Source: Actinoplanes sandaracinus
Lineage (GTDB): Bacteria > Actinomycetota > Actinomycetes > Mycobacteriales > Micromonosporaceae
DNA length: 43,185 bases
Direction of reading: 5' to 3'
Assembly (NCBI RefSeq): GCF_030009775.1
Contig: NZ_JASCTH010000005.1
Coordinates: 333,146 to 376,330 of the forward strand
Position numbers and translations under genes: made by a program. Shown piece after piece: positions 7,465-16,633 of this stretch. The notes beneath the pieces are model-generated. The model did no database searches. It worked only from the letters and a program-made list of their open reading frames with translations, and was not told where the DNA came from. The stretch's first letter is position 1, and every line of letters begins with the position of its first letter.

Positions 7465-9726
7465 TCAGAGGGTCAGGGTCCAGCTGTTGATGTAGCCGGT
7501 GTCGGCGGAGGCGGCGTCCTGCACCCGCAGGCGCCACTGGCCGTTGGCGGCCTCGGTGGACAGGTTCGTCGTGTAGCTGGTGACGATGTTGTCGGCGCTG
7601 CCGCCGGTCCGGTTCCGCAGCGTGTAGGCGGTGCCGTCCGGAGCGACCAGCGCGACCACGAGGTCACCGACGTACGTGTGCACGATGTTGACGTCGACCT
7701 TGCTGGTCGCCGAGGCGTTGCGGGCGCAGCCGCTGATCGTGACCGCGGAGAAGACGGTGGTGTTGTCCGGGATCGCCACGTCGCTGGCGTTGCCGGCCGT
7801 ACAGCCCGCGGCGCCGTTGACGGTCAGCGTGAACGTGGCCGACCGGGTGACCGATCCGCCGGCGCCGTTCAGGGTGACGGAGTACGTGCCGGCCGGGGTG
7901 GCCGACGTGGTGGCGATGGTGACCGTGGAGGCGCCGCCGGCGGTGACCGAGGCCGGGCTGAACGTGGCCGTCGCGCCGGCGGGCAGGCCGGCGGCGCTGA
8001 AGGTCACGGTCTGGGCGCTGCCGTTGGTGACCGCGGTGTTCACCGTGGCGGTGGCCGACGAGCCCGGGTCGACCGAGGCGGCGGCCGGGGCGACCGTCAC
8101 CGAGAAGTCGTTGCCGGTCGAGCAGGTGGCGTCGTTTCCGGCGACGTTGACGGCGGTCCAGGCGGCCTGAACGGCCTTGTACTCGGCCGAGCACGAGCCG
8201 TACAGGTCGGTGGCCGCCCGCAGGGTGTAGGCGCGCGACGTGTTGGCCGGCGTCGAGGTGTTGACGTAGCGGGTGTTCGAGGTGAAGTAGACGTCCAGCG
8301 CCCGGTACCAGATCGCGGCGGCCTTGTCCCGGCCGATACCGGTCACGGCGGGCGCCGAACCGCAGACGGGCGAGGTGCCGAACGATGTCGCGCCGGTGCC
8401 CTCGGCCAGGTTGAAGAAGAAGTGGTTGGCGGGGCCCGAGGAGTAGTGCACGTCGATGCTGTTGGTGTTGGTCGCCCAGCAGCCGTGCGACGAGCCGTCC
8501 AGCGTCGGGTTGTACATGTACCGCAACGGCGTGCCGTTGCCCCGGATGTCGATCTTCTCGCCGACCTGGTAGTCGCCGGGGTCGGCGCTGGTGTTGGCGT
8601 AGAACTCGACCATCGAGCCGAAGATGTCGCTGGTGGCCTCGTTGAGGCCGCCGGACTCGCCGGAGTAGGTGAGGCCGCCGGAGACCACGTTCTCGGTCAC
8701 ACCGTGGGCCATCTCGTGGCCGGCGACGTCCAGCGAGACCAGCGGGCGGGTGTTGCCGCTGCCGTCGCCGTAGGTCATCTGGGAGCCGTCCCAGAAGGCG
8801 TTCACGTAGGCGTTGCCGTAGTGGACCCGGGACGGCACACCCGTGCCGTTGCCGAAGATGCCGTTGCGGCCGTGCACGTTCTTGAAGTAGTCGTACGTCT
8901 TCGCGGCGCCGAAGTGGGCGTCGACGCCCGCCGACTGCCGGTTGCCGGTGGCGCCGGTGCCCCACGCGTTGTCGGCGTCGGTGAAGGTCGTACAGGTGCT
9001 GGTGCCGTTGTTCATGTCGCAGGTGCGGCCGTTGCCGTGCGACGGGTCGATCATGCTGTACGTGGAGCCGGAGAGCGTGGTGTCGACCGAGACGTTGCCG
9101 GAGTAGACGCTGGCGCCGGTGCCGGCGACCGTCTCGATGTCGTCGAACTCGCCGATGTGCGCGCCGGTGACCGCGTCGGTGATGACGTGCAGACGCGACG
9201 GGGTCTGCTTGTCCGTGCCCCACCCGCTGACGACGGTCTCCCAGGCGAGCCGGCCGTTACCGGTGCTCGCGTCGATGAACAGTTCGGGGATCTCGGAACC
9301 GGTGATCTCGCCGGCGAAGCGCTCCTTGGCCGCCTTCGCCGCCGTGGCCGCGGTGACCTTCGGGGTGGCGCTCAGAGTGAGTGGGGCATCGAGTCCGACC
9401 GAGGCGCCGTCGAAGGCGCCGTCCGGCCGGGTGTGCACGACGAAGTCACCGCCGTAGACCCGCAGACCCTGGTAGGAACGGGTGTAGCGGACGTGCGCGG
9501 CGCCGTTGGCGTCCACCTTGGTGCGGTACACGGAGTACGAGTCGCCGGCCCCGGCGGCGATGTCGGCGGGGCGGGTGTCGACGAGACTGTCCGCCCGGCT
9601 GATCGCCTGGGCCTCCGACGGCGGGGTGACGGGTGACGGCGGTGCCGCGGTACCGCTCGCGGCGGTGGCCACGAGGGCGCTGCCGACCAGCGCGGTGATG
9701 CTGGCCAGCGCAAAGGGTTTCTTCAC
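7465..9726 (-). CDS. Secreted thermolysin-like M4 metalloprotease with P domain
   Basis: 753 residues. A signal peptide (about 1-27) is followed by an FTP/PepSY propeptide (to about 200) and a peptidase M4 catalytic domain (about 205-510). HEMAH at 337-341 supplies two zinc His ligands and the catalytic Glu; GGLNEATSD supplies the third ligand. The end of the domain is marked by VHYSSGPANHFFF and TGIGRDKAAAIWYRAL. Next come a Ser/Thr/Ala-rich beta-sandwich region (about 520-640) and a P domain (about 645-753) ending DTGYINSWTLTL, as in the other protease of this window. The GTG start at 9726 follows GGGGAGGA. A perfect palindrome lies 23-46 bases upstream of the start. Confidence 0.93.
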   Translation of the reverse strand: MKKPFALASITALVGSALVATAASGTAAPPSPVTPPSEAQAISRADSLVDTRPADIAAGAGDSYSVYRTKVDANGAAHVRYTRSYQGLRVYGGDFVVHTRPDGAFDGASVGLDAPLTLSATPKVTAATAAKAAKERFAGEITGSEIPELFIDASTGNGRLAWETVVSGWGTDKQTPSRLHVITDAVTGAHIGEFDDIETVAGTGASVYSGNVSVDTTLSGSTYSMIDPSHGNGRTCDMNNGTSTCTTFTDADNAWGTGATGNRQSAGVDAHFGAAKTYDYFKNVHGRNGIFGNGTGVPSRVHYGNAYVNAFWDGSQMTYGDGSGNTRPLVSLDVAGHEMAHGVTENVVSGGLTYSGESGGLNEATSDIFGSMVEFYANTSADPGDYQVGEKIDIRGNGTPLRYMYNPTLDGSSHGCWATNTNSIDVHYSSGPANHFFFNLAEGTGATSFGTSPVCGSAPAVTGIGRDKAAAIWYRALDVYFTSNTRYVNTSTPANTSRAYTLRAATDLYGSCSAEYKAVQAAWTAVNVAGNDATCSTGNDFSVTVAPAAASVDPGSSATATVNTAVTNGSAQTVTFSAAGLPAGATATFSPASVTAGGASTVTIATTSATPAGTYSVTLNGAGGSVTRSATFTLTVNGAAGCTAGNASDVAIPDNTTVFSAVTISGCARNASATSKVDVNIVHTYVGDLVVALVAPDGTAYTLRNRTGGSADNIVTSYTTNLSTEAANGQWRLRVQDAASADTGYINSWTLTL

Positions 9727-9748
9727 TCGGTTCCTCCCCGAACCAGGT

Positions 9749-9772
9749 ATTCACGCATTGCCATGCGTGAAT
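9749..9772. promoter_or_regulatory. 24-bp perfect palindrome upstream of the M4 protease (likely operator)
   Basis: ATTCACGCAT (9749-9758) and ATGCGTGAAT (9763-9772) flank TGCC. The symmetry is complete over both 10-base arms. It is AT-rich compared with the surroundings and lies just upstream of the ribosome site of the protease gene, with further AT-rich sequence beyond. A regulator site is more likely than a terminator, because no gene ends here. Confidence 0.6.
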
Positions 9773-9925
9773 TGAGTATGGGGAGTGAATAACGATGAAC
9801 GTATATATCTTAAGAGTCATACCGCGGTGTACGTGTGCCGACCGGACCGCGACGACGACGCGCAGACATCGACGAGGTGGCTGCGCCGGCTCCGCATCCG
9901 TCAGACCATAGGCGACCGCGCCCGG

Positions 9926-9955
9926 CGGGGCGGTACAGCAGGCTGCACCGCCCCG
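9926..9955 (-). terminator. Terminator downstream of the SCO6745-type gene
   Basis: CGGGGCGGT (9926-9934) pairs perfectly with ACCGCCCCG (9947-9955) around a 12-base loop. It starts 12 bases after the stop at 9968 of the minus-strand gene. Confidence 0.75.
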
Positions 9956-9967
9956 GGCCGGCCGGCC

Positions 9968-10867
9968 TCAGCTCCGTGCGACGGCGTTGTCGACGTTCAG
10001 CGCCCCGGACGCGACCACCGCCCGGCTCATCGGCCGGGTCAGGTCGGCGAGGCGGGCGCATCCCTCGGCGCCGAGCACCGTGTAGGCGGGCGTGGCGAGC
10101 CGGTCGGTGGCCGCCTCGATCCACGCGCGCTGCGCCTGTCCCTTGTCACTCAACACCGGCTCGTCACCCTCGATCAGCCCGCGGTCGCGGAGCCGAGCGG
10201 CCGCCTCGGCCCACTGCTCGTCGCTCCATCCCCGGCTGCGCCGGAGGAAGCGGACGGGCACCTCACCGGACGCGCCGTGCAGGATCAGCGCCTCCAGTCC
10301 GGTCAGCCCGGCGAGCAGCAGGGCGGCGACGTGCCCATCGCCGCGGAACTCCCGCAGCACCGTCTGGGCGTGCCAGAGGACCAGGTGCGGCTGGTCCGGC
10401 CAGGGCAGGGCGGCGTGCGCGGCGAACAGGGGCCGTCCCTCCGGGTGCGCGGCGACGGATTCGGCGGCGCGCCGGGCCAGTTCGGCGGCCTCGTTCATCT
10501 CCGGCCCGTGCACCGCGTCGCCGAGCGCGCGGGTCAAGGCGGCGCCGGCGGCCTCCAGCCGTGCCGCCAGCACGGCCGCGGGCGTCGTCACGTCCCAGAC
10601 CGCCGGCAACGCGCGGGCGACGAGTTCCGGATTGAAGTTGAAGAAGCCGGCCACGACGGGACCGGGGCCGACCGGGCCCATCGCCGCCGCCCGGGAGGCG
10701 AAATAGCCGGCCGCCGGTGCGATGCCCAGAGCCGCGTAACGCTGGTGCGCCTCCGGAGTGAAGTAGATCAACCCGTGCAGAGGCTCCGCCGCTCGCCAGG
10801 CCTGGCGCACGACGGCCGGGTCGAGTGTGGATGGTTCCCGCCACAGGAGCTCTGTCGAATCCGTCAT
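9968..10867 (-). CDS. SCO6745-family protein (MarR/winged-helix-like C-terminus)
   Basis: 299 residues starting MTDSTELL. The sequence resembles the actinobacterial SCO6745 family, often annotated as a helix-turn-helix or SalR-like protein. The N-terminal half has the family phrase EPLHGLIYFTPEAHQRYAAL and a conserved region around FFNFNPELV. The C-terminal part (about 205-299) looks like a winged helix (RGWSDEQWAEAAARLRDRGLI). The frame stays open to 10945, but that extension would run close to a hairpin. The ATG at 10867 has GGAAGG upstream at suitable spacing. Biochemical function in the family is not established to my knowledge; a regulatory role is inference. Confidence 0.7.
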   Translation of the reverse strand: MTDSTELLWREPSTLDPAVVRQAWRAAEPLHGLIYFTPEAHQRYAALGIAPAAGYFASRAAAMGPVGPGPVVAGFFNFNPELVARALPAVWDVTTPAAVLAARLEAAGAALTRALGDAVHGPEMNEAAELARRAAESVAAHPEGRPLFAAHAALPWPDQPHLVLWHAQTVLREFRGDGHVAALLLAGLTGLEALILHGASGEVPVRFLRRSRGWSDEQWAEAAARLRDRGLIEGDEPVLSDKGQAQRAWIEAATDRLATPAYTVLGAEGCARLADLTRPMSRAVVASGALNVDNAVARS

Positions 10868-10959
10868 GTCATTGCCTTCCGCCGACAATGTTACCGACGG
10901 GTAGCTTCGCATGCCGGTGACGACCGTGTCACGTACGGGAAACATGCCGCCCCTTTACA

Positions 10960-10979
10960 GCAGCTCGGCGAGGAGCTGC
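10960..10979 (-). terminator. Hairpin downstream of the MerR gene
   Basis: GCAGCTC (10960-10966) and GAGCTGC (10973-10979) form a 7-bp stem with a 6-base loop. It lies about 80 bases past the merR stop. Confidence 0.5.
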
Positions 10980-11060
10980 CCGGGCTAGGCCTCTGCAGGG
11001 GAGCCTACGGGAGCCGCCGGCGTCCGGCATCCCCATGACCGCGGGTCCGGCCGCGTCCGG

Positions 11061-11882
11061 TCACCGCGGTCGCGATTCGACGGTGGCGCTGCTCAGGACC
11101 CCGTCGTCATGGATCTCCTGGCGCAACAGGGCGATGTTCACGAAGGTGTCGCCGCCGAGTGGGTGGGCGTTGAGCAGGCGCAGGATCCCGGTGCAGTACT
11201 TGGCCATCGTGTTGCGGCCCGGTATGAAGATCGACATCTCGTCGTGTGCCTCCTGCTCCCGGATCACGAAGCCGGGCGGCAACCGCCCGGGTCCGGCGAC
11301 CGGAACCTCGACGATCCAGAACGGCCCGTCGCCGTCGGCAGCCGGCCGGTCCTGTTCCGGGTTCTCCCGTGCCAGGGTCCGCCAGGGCCGGCCCAGCATC
11401 GTCAGGCCGGCTTCGCGCACCGTCTCGACCAGTTCGGCCGTGGCCGCCTCGATGAGGGTCTCGGTTTGCGCCCACTCCTGGGCGTCGCGCCCCAGCGGCG
11501 TGCCCCGCACCAGCCTGGTGACCACGGTCGTCGCCGGCACGTGCCGGGGCCGGGGTTCCGGACGGGTGTCGAAGACCGCGCGAGCGGCCTGGATCGCCTC
11601 GTCCTGGGCGGCGCGCTGCCGGCGGATGTCCTCGTGGTGCCGGTCGACCAGGGCGAGGGCCCGGTCCGGTTCGTCGAGGGCGCGGCGGACGAGTTTGACG
11701 CTCATCCCGGTGTCGCGCAGGAGGGTGACCAGCATGGCCTGCTCGACCTGCTCGAACGCGTAGGAGCGGTAGCCGGTCCGCTCGTCGACCTGAACGGGCA
11801 CGAGGAGGCCCTCGGTGTGGTAAAAGCGCAGGGCCTGGGGCGTCAGGTGGCACATCTCGCTGAACTCGCTGATCGACAACAT
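11061..11882 (-). CDS. MerR-family transcriptional regulator
   Basis: 273 residues. The N-terminal MerR winged helix (about 1-70) is clear: ISEFSEMCHLTPQALRFYHTEGLL, then GYRSYAFEQVEQ. A coiled-coil dimerisation helix follows (about 75-105, RHHEDIRRQRAAQDEAI). The remaining 165 or so residues form an effector domain, possibly GyrI-like, for a small or aromatic ligand; I cannot name the ligand. It has its own promoter overlapping the 3' end of the upstream GAF/ANTAR gene, with the long 19-base spacer typical of MerR targets. Autoregulation is therefore likely. The gene could also be transcribed with the ANTAR and kinase genes upstream on the same strand (33-base gap). Confidence 0.88.
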   Translation of the reverse strand: MLSISEFSEMCHLTPQALRFYHTEGLLVPVQVDERTGYRSYAFEQVEQAMLVTLLRDTGMSVKLVRRALDEPDRALALVDRHHEDIRRQRAAQDEAIQAARAVFDTRPEPRPRHVPATTVVTRLVRGTPLGRDAQEWAQTETLIEAATAELVETVREAGLTMLGRPWRTLARENPEQDRPAADGDGPFWIVEVPVAGPGRLPPGFVIREQEAHDEMSIFIPGRNTMAKYCTGILRLLNAHPLGGDTFVNIALLRQEIHDDGVLSSATVESRPR

Positions 11883-11888
11883 GCCGTC

Positions 11889-11919
11889 AGGATCGCCCTT
11901 GCGGTAACGGGAAGGTCAA
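11889..11919 (-). promoter_or_regulatory. MerR-type promoter: TTGACC, 19-base spacer, GATCCT, leaderless ATG
   Basis: Read on the minus strand, TTGACC (11919-11914) is separated by 19 bases from GATCCT (11894-11889), and the ATG (11882) follows after 6 bases. The spacer carries an interrupted dyad, CCTT-N11-AAGG on the plus strand. Overlong 19-20 base spacers are the hallmark of MerR-activated promoters. The -35 overlaps the stop codon of the GAF/ANTAR gene. Confidence 0.65.
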
Positions 11920-12611
11920 GCGAGGTCTGCCTCGATGACGGTGGTCGCCGCCCGCAGCAGGGAGACGCCCTCGCCCGCCGCGTGCAGACGGAGCCTCAGA
12001 TAGGCGTCCTTGGGGCCGCCGGGCATGCTCCGGCCGAGCATGGCGAGAGCGAGCTGGATGGTCGCCCGCACCGACAACGCCTCCGCGTAGCCGGTGAGCA
12101 GTTCCTCCGCCCCGGCGTCCAGCGCCCGCATGTCGCCCTCATCGCCCGGCCACGGCAGCTCCGGATCGTGGGCGGCACGGACTCCGGCGGTCAGCGCCGC
12201 CATCGCGTCCGGGTCGCGGCTGTAGAGATCGAGGGTGGCGATCGCGGCGCCGCCGCCGGTGAACAGGGGCACCGACACGACCCGCATGCCCAGACCCGCC
12301 GCCGTCTCCCGGAAGTGCGGCCAGGTCATCGTCGTGCCCGGGCCCATGGCGGCCGGCGGCGCGGCGGTGGACACCTCTTCGACCGCGTCGATCAGCTCGC
12401 CGCTCGCCGCGACGATGCAGGAACCGTCGCCGGGACGCGGGGCGACCGCCGCGTAGTCGACGACGGCGATGCGGTCCGCGGCCAACTGGGCGACCCGCTG
12501 CAGCCGGGCGTCGATGCCGGGCATGTCGTCCGGGGTCTCCGCGAGCGCGACGATCGCCTCCGCCAACGGGTGCCCCGTGCTGGTTGGAGTCTGTGCTGAC
12601 AGCGATGTCAT
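11916..12611 (-). CDS. GAF and ANTAR domain protein (putative RNA-binding antiterminator)
   Basis: 231 residues. A GAF-like domain (about 15-150) includes VAQLAADRIAVVDYAAVAP and a strand-rich middle part. The C-terminal 55 or so residues have ANTAR spacing: RATIQLALAMLGRSM, then KDAYLRLRLHAAGEGVSLL. ANTAR domains bind paired RNA hairpins and prevent termination. The usual Ala-Lys-Gly at the start of the domain is ALA here, so it is divergent and RNA binding needs proof. It starts 54 bases after the MASE1 kinase gene on the same strand, with GGGAGG before its ATG. The two may work together, although no receiver domain is present to accept a phosphate. Confidence 0.8.
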   Translation of the reverse strand: MTSLSAQTPTSTGHPLAEAIVALAETPDDMPGIDARLQRVAQLAADRIAVVDYAAVAPRPGDGSCIVAASGELIDAVEEVSTAAPPAAMGPGTTMTWPHFRETAAGLGMRVVSVPLFTGGGAAIATLDLYSRDPDAMAALTAGVRAAHDPELPWPGDEGDMRALDAGAEELLTGYAEALSVRATIQLALAMLGRSMPGGPKDAYLRLRLHAAGEGVSLLRAATTVIEADLA

Positions 12612-12665
12612 CGGCCTGCTCCCTCCCGTTGTCGTGGAGCTTTCCGATACCCCACTGTCCTGGTT

Positions 12666-14813
12666 TCACACGATCCGGTCGCCGCCGCCCTCGGCGGTGA
12701 CCAGTTCGCCCGTGGCGGGGGCCGGGACGGCTGCCGGCAGGGTGAAGCTGAAACGGGAGCCGCCGCCCGGCTCGTCGGCGGCGCTGATCACGCCACCGTG
12801 GCGGTGGACGATGCGCTGACAGATGCCCAGGCCCAGACCGGTGCCGGCGAAGGATCCGGCGGTGTGTGCCCGGTGGAAGTTGCCGAAGATCGCCTCGTGC
12901 TGGCCTTCCGGGATGCCGATGCCGTTGTCGGTGATCGTCACGGTGACGCGGCCGTCCTCGCGGTCGGCGGAACGGATGTCGATGGCGGGGGCGACGTCCG
13001 GGGCGGTGTACTTGATCGCGTTGCCGATCAGGTTGTCGAACAGCTGACGTACCAGCGCCGGGTCCGCCTGCACGCGGTGCAGGGCCCCGATGCCGAACCG
13101 CGGCATCGGCGTTCCGGCGGCGATCGCCGCGTCGGCGCGGGCCGACGCGATGTCGGTGACGAGCCGCCCCAGGTCGACCGTGACAGGCTGGATGGCCGCG
13201 TCCCGTGCGGTGGCGTAGGCGAGCAGGTCGTCGATCAGCGCCCGCATCCGGCCACCGGCCCGCTGGGCACGGACGAGACTGTTCTCGGCGTCGGCGACCA
13301 TCGGATGCGCCGGGAGGTCCTGCAACGCGTCGGCGGCGGCATCGGTCCAGCCCCGCATCGCGGCCAGCGGGTTCTGCAGGTCGTGGGCGACGACACCGGC
13401 GAACGCGGCGAGCTCGTCGCGATGGCGCCGCTCCGCGGTGACGTCGTGCACGACCACGACGGCCCGGGGAACCCCGTGCTCGTCGACCAGGCGGGTGCCG
13501 CTGACGGTCAGGATGCGCCCCTCCGGCGTGTCCGCGTTACGGACCAGCATGTCATGGCGGGCGTGCTCCTCCCCGGCGATGACCCGGGCGTAGGCGGTCT
13601 CGTCGTCGGCCATCGGCCGGCCGTCCAGGTGGAACAACCCGTAGTAGCCGGTACCGGCGACCTGGTCATCCGGGCTGGTCCGGCCGCCGAGCAGTCGGAC
13701 GGTGGCGGCGTTGCGCAGCAGCACCCGTCCCTCGGCGTCGATGACGGTGAGCCCGTCCGCCATCGAGTCGATGATCGCGGTGAGCAACTGCCCGTGCTGC
13801 TGGGCCTGTTCCTTCTGCGCCGCGAGGTCCGCTTTCTCCGCGGTGAGCTGCCGCATCAGCGCCCGCCGCTCGTCGCGGCCGAGCGCTAGGGCCAGGCCGA
13901 TCACGGCGACCATGCCGATGAAGAGCTGGACGACCAGAGCACGGGTGGCGTGGTCGGCGATGCCGGCGAACAACCCGGATCGGTAGAACGTGAACAGCAC
14001 GGCGGCGGCGCCGCCCAGCAGACCGTGGCAGACGACGAAGGTCGTCGGCATCCGCAGCCCCGCCCACACTGTGAGGCTGATCAGCGCGAACGCCACGGGA
14101 AGCCCGTGCAGGAAGGCGAAGGTGAACCAGTACGCCGCCACCGAGCAGACGATCATCGCGGTGTACTCGGCCACCCGCCACCGTCCGGTCGACCGCCAGG
14201 CTCGCTGTGCCCAGGGCCGGAGGCGGCGCCAGGTCCAGTCGGCCGGCCGGCGGTGCCAGGCGCCGCTCACCCGCAGGCCGACCCCACCGATGAGCAGCAC
14301 ACTGGCCGTGTTGCGGGCCATCCACAGGGCGCCGGGCAGCCAGGTGACGTCACCACTGATCAGCCACATGCCGGTGACGACGACCAGGGCGCCGAGACCG
14401 GTGCCGGCCGCGGCGGCGCCCAGGAGGATCCACAGATCACGGAGCCGGGTGAGTTCCTGGCGGCCACCCTCTTCGCTTGGCGCCTCTCCCCCCGGCGGCG
14501 GCTGCCGGCCGCGGAACAGCCACAGGAACAACGCGATCTGGCCGACGTTCGCGACTACGAAGATCACGGCGAGCCGGCCGCCGGCGCCGGTGGCCAGGTT
14601 CGCCGCGAAGGTGATGAGCACCAACGCGAGGGCATCCATCCAACGCGTCCGCGGGTCACGTTGCGCGCAGAACCACAGCACCAGCACGCCCGCGGCCGGC
14701 CAGACCATGCTCAGCGACGTACCGTCGATGACGGTCATCCGGCCGCCGATCGTGGCCAGCGCGTAGGCCGAGGCGAACAGGATGCTTCGCGCCAGAGATC
14801 CGCGGAACGTCAT
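12666..14813 (-). CDS. MASE1-PAS sensor histidine kinase
   Basis: 715 residues. The N-terminal MASE1-type membrane domain (about 1-310) has roughly eight helices. A coiled segment (about 315-340) leads to a PAS domain (about 340-455). The HisKA domain follows with phospho-acceptor His near 476 (VVAHDLQNPLAAM, where Gln replaces the more usual Arg). The ATPase domain carries the N box (NLIGNAIKYT, about 595), DNGIGIP and the G box GTGLGLG (about 656). MASE1 is thought to sense an intramembrane or periplasmic signal; the ligand is unknown. The ATG follows a full GGAGGT site. No cognate response regulator adjoins it; the GAF/ANTAR gene comes next. Confidence 0.92.
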   Translation of the reverse strand: MTFRGSLARSILFASAYALATIGGRMTVIDGTSLSMVWPAAGVLVLWFCAQRDPRTRWMDALALVLITFAANLATGAGGRLAVIFVVANVGQIALFLWLFRGRQPPPGGEAPSEEGGRQELTRLRDLWILLGAAAAGTGLGALVVVTGMWLISGDVTWLPGALWMARNTASVLLIGGVGLRVSGAWHRRPADWTWRRLRPWAQRAWRSTGRWRVAEYTAMIVCSVAAYWFTFAFLHGLPVAFALISLTVWAGLRMPTTFVVCHGLLGGAAAVLFTFYRSGLFAGIADHATRALVVQLFIGMVAVIGLALALGRDERRALMRQLTAEKADLAAQKEQAQQHGQLLTAIIDSMADGLTVIDAEGRVLLRNAATVRLLGGRTSPDDQVAGTGYYGLFHLDGRPMADDETAYARVIAGEEHARHDMLVRNADTPEGRILTVSGTRLVDEHGVPRAVVVVHDVTAERRHRDELAAFAGVVAHDLQNPLAAMRGWTDAAADALQDLPAHPMVADAENSLVRAQRAGGRMRALIDDLLAYATARDAAIQPVTVDLGRLVTDIASARADAAIAAGTPMPRFGIGALHRVQADPALVRQLFDNLIGNAIKYTAPDVAPAIDIRSADREDGRVTVTITDNGIGIPEGQHEAIFGNFHRAHTAGSFAGTGLGLGICQRIVHRHGGVISAADEPGGGSRFSFTLPAAVPAPATGELVTAEGGGDRIV

Positions 14814-15019
14814 CGTGCACCTCCGCCCGAAACCGGATTGCCCCGCTCCAGCCCTATCGGCACACCAGGCCCCGGTGCTGAACCAGGCGATTCCCCCGGC
14901 GGGTCCGGATTCGCCTACGCCGGGGCCGTGATGTGCCGATGGGAATAGAGGCCGGTCCGTCCCGCTTGGGGCGGCAACGAGGTCGGCCCGGATGGCCTGC
15001 AGAGTTGCGGAGGTTCGGC

Positions 15020-16606
15020 ATGCGGTGGTTCGACGACTTGTCCGCCCGGTTGAAGATCTACGCCGCGGTGGCGGTAGCCGGGGTGGCGGCGGCGGCGATC
15101 GGTATGGTCGGGTTGCAGAAGATGGGACAGATGGCCGACGCGGCCGAGTACCTGTACCGCGACAACCTGGTGCCGGTGGCCCAGCTCGGAACGGTCCAGG
15201 AAGAGGTGCAGCGCTCGTGGCTGGCGCTCCTGGACACCGTGGTCGTCCAGCCGAAGGCGGACACCGCCGCCGACCGGAAGACCATGGCCGACGCGGACGC
15301 CGAGGTGGACGCGGTGTTCGCCGAGTACACCGCCACCGACATGACCGGCCGGGAACAGGCGGTGCAGGAGTTCCGCACCGCGCTGGGGCAGCTCCGCGAG
15401 GTGCGTGACGCCCAACTGGTGCCGCTGGCGCAAGCCGGCGACGTGCCGGGCTTCGCGAAGGTCCGTGACACCGCGGGCCGTCCGGTTCTGAACACGGCGG
15501 TCTCCGCGCTGGACGAGCTGGTGGAGATCGAGATGAAGGTCGCCGCCGACAAGCGTGCCGAGACCTCGACGGCCTACCAGTCCGCCCGCACGTTGATGAT
15601 CGTCCTGCTGGTGGTCGGCCTGGCCCTCGCGCTGGGCATGGCGTTCCTGGTGGTCCGCGGCATCATGAAGACCCTGGAAGCGGTGGGCCGGGTCACCCGG
15701 GCTCTGGCCGACCGCGACCTGACGGTACGGGCCGGAGTCGCCGGCCGCGACGAGCTGGGACGGATGGCCACCGAGCTGGACTCCGGCACCATGGCGGTGG
15801 CCGCGAGCGTGGATCGCATGGCGCAGGTCGCGGTCACGTTGTCGGCGGCCGCGGTGCACCTGTCAGCCGTCAGCGGCACGTTGCAGGCCGGCGCGGAGGA
15901 GGCGTCGAGCCGGGTCGGTTCGGCGTCGGACGCCAGCGAGAGCGTCAACTCCGGTGTGCAGAGCATCGCCGCCGGCGCCGAGCAGATGAGCGCCTCGATC
16001 ACCGAGATCGCCTCCAACGCGGGCCAGGCGGCGCAGGTCGCCCAGCAGGGCATGACGGTGGCGCAGCAGACCACCGCCCGGGTCGCCGAACTCGGACTGG
16101 CGAGCGCGGAGATCGGCCAGGTCGTTCAGTTGATCACCAGCATCGCCGAGCAGACAAACCTGCTGGCGTTGAACGCCACCATCGAGGCGGCCCGGGCGGG
16201 TGAACTGGGCAAGGGTTTCGCCGTGGTGGCCGGCGAGGTCAAGGAACTGGCCCAGCAGACCGCGAAGGCGACCGAGGACATCACCGCCCGCATCGGCGCG
16301 ATCCAGTCGTCCAGCGGCGCCGCGGCCGCGGCGATCGCGGAGATCACCGAGGTGATCGGGCGGATCAGCGACTACACCACCACCATCGCGTCCGCCGTCG
16401 AGGAGCAGACCGCCACCACCGCCGAGATGAGCCGTTCGGTGTCCGATGCCGCGACGCACAGCGGGGAGGTGGCCCGGACCGTCTCCGGGGTGGCCGAGAT
16501 CGCGTCGAGCACCGCCCACAGCGCGCAGGAGACCCAGAAGGCCGCCGCCGACCTGACCGCCATGGCCGACGACCTGACCCAGCTGGTCAACGGCTTCCGC
16601 CACTGA
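15020..16606 (+). CDS. Methyl-accepting chemotaxis protein
   Basis: 528 residues. TM1 is at about 13-35 and TM2 at about 192-213. The outside domain between them is all-helical, of the four-helix-bundle type (4HB_MCP). A HAMP linker (about 214-266) and a long cytoplasmic coiled coil follow. The hairpin tip is canonical: [19 protein letters not shown], about 380-395, then [18 protein letters not shown]. The ATG at 15020 has GGAGG 8 bases upstream; in-frame sequence from 14933 lacks this and is not used. No C-terminal pentapeptide for CheR tethering is seen. It implies a chemotaxis system elsewhere in the genome and thus a motile stage. Confidence 0.95.
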   Translation: MRWFDDLSARLKIYAAVAVAGVAAAAIGMVGLQKMGQMADAAEYLYRDNLVPVAQLGTVQEEVQRSWLALLDTVVVQPKADTAADRKTMADADAEVDAVFAEYTATDMTGREQAVQEFRTALGQLREVRDAQLVPLAQAGDVPGFAKVRDTAGRPVLNTAVSALDELVEIEMKVAADKRAETSTAYQSARTLMIVLLVVGLALALGMAFLVVRGIMKTLEAVGRVTRALADRDLTVRAGVAGRDELGRMATELDSGTMAVAASVDRMAQVAVTLSAAAVHLSAVSGTLQAGAEEASSRVGSASDASESVNSGVQSIAAGAEQMSASITEIASNAGQAAQVAQQGMTVAQQTTARVAELGLASAEIGQVVQLITSIAEQTNLLALNATIEAARAGELGKGFAVVAGEVKELAQQTAKATEDITARIGAIQSSSGAAAAAIAEITEVIGRISDYTTTIASAVEEQTATTAEMSRSVSDAATHSGEVARTVSGVAEIASSTAHSAQETQKAAADLTAMADDLTQLVNGFRH

Positions 16607-16612
16607 CCGCCC

Positions 16613-16628
16613 GGCCCGCCGACGGGCC
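16613..16628. terminator. Short hairpin between convergent MCP and lipoprotein genes
   Basis: GGCCCG and CGGGCC form a 6-bp stem with a 4-base loop, exactly between the stops at 16606 and 16634. Confidence 0.55.
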
Positions 16629-16633
16629 GCCGG

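Noticed and set aside
6466..9636. A 1056-codon open frame antisense to the tyrosinase and M4 protease genes
   Set aside because: It is low-complexity Arg/Gly/Val/Ala-rich translation without any domain, a by-product of high third-position GC opposite real genes.
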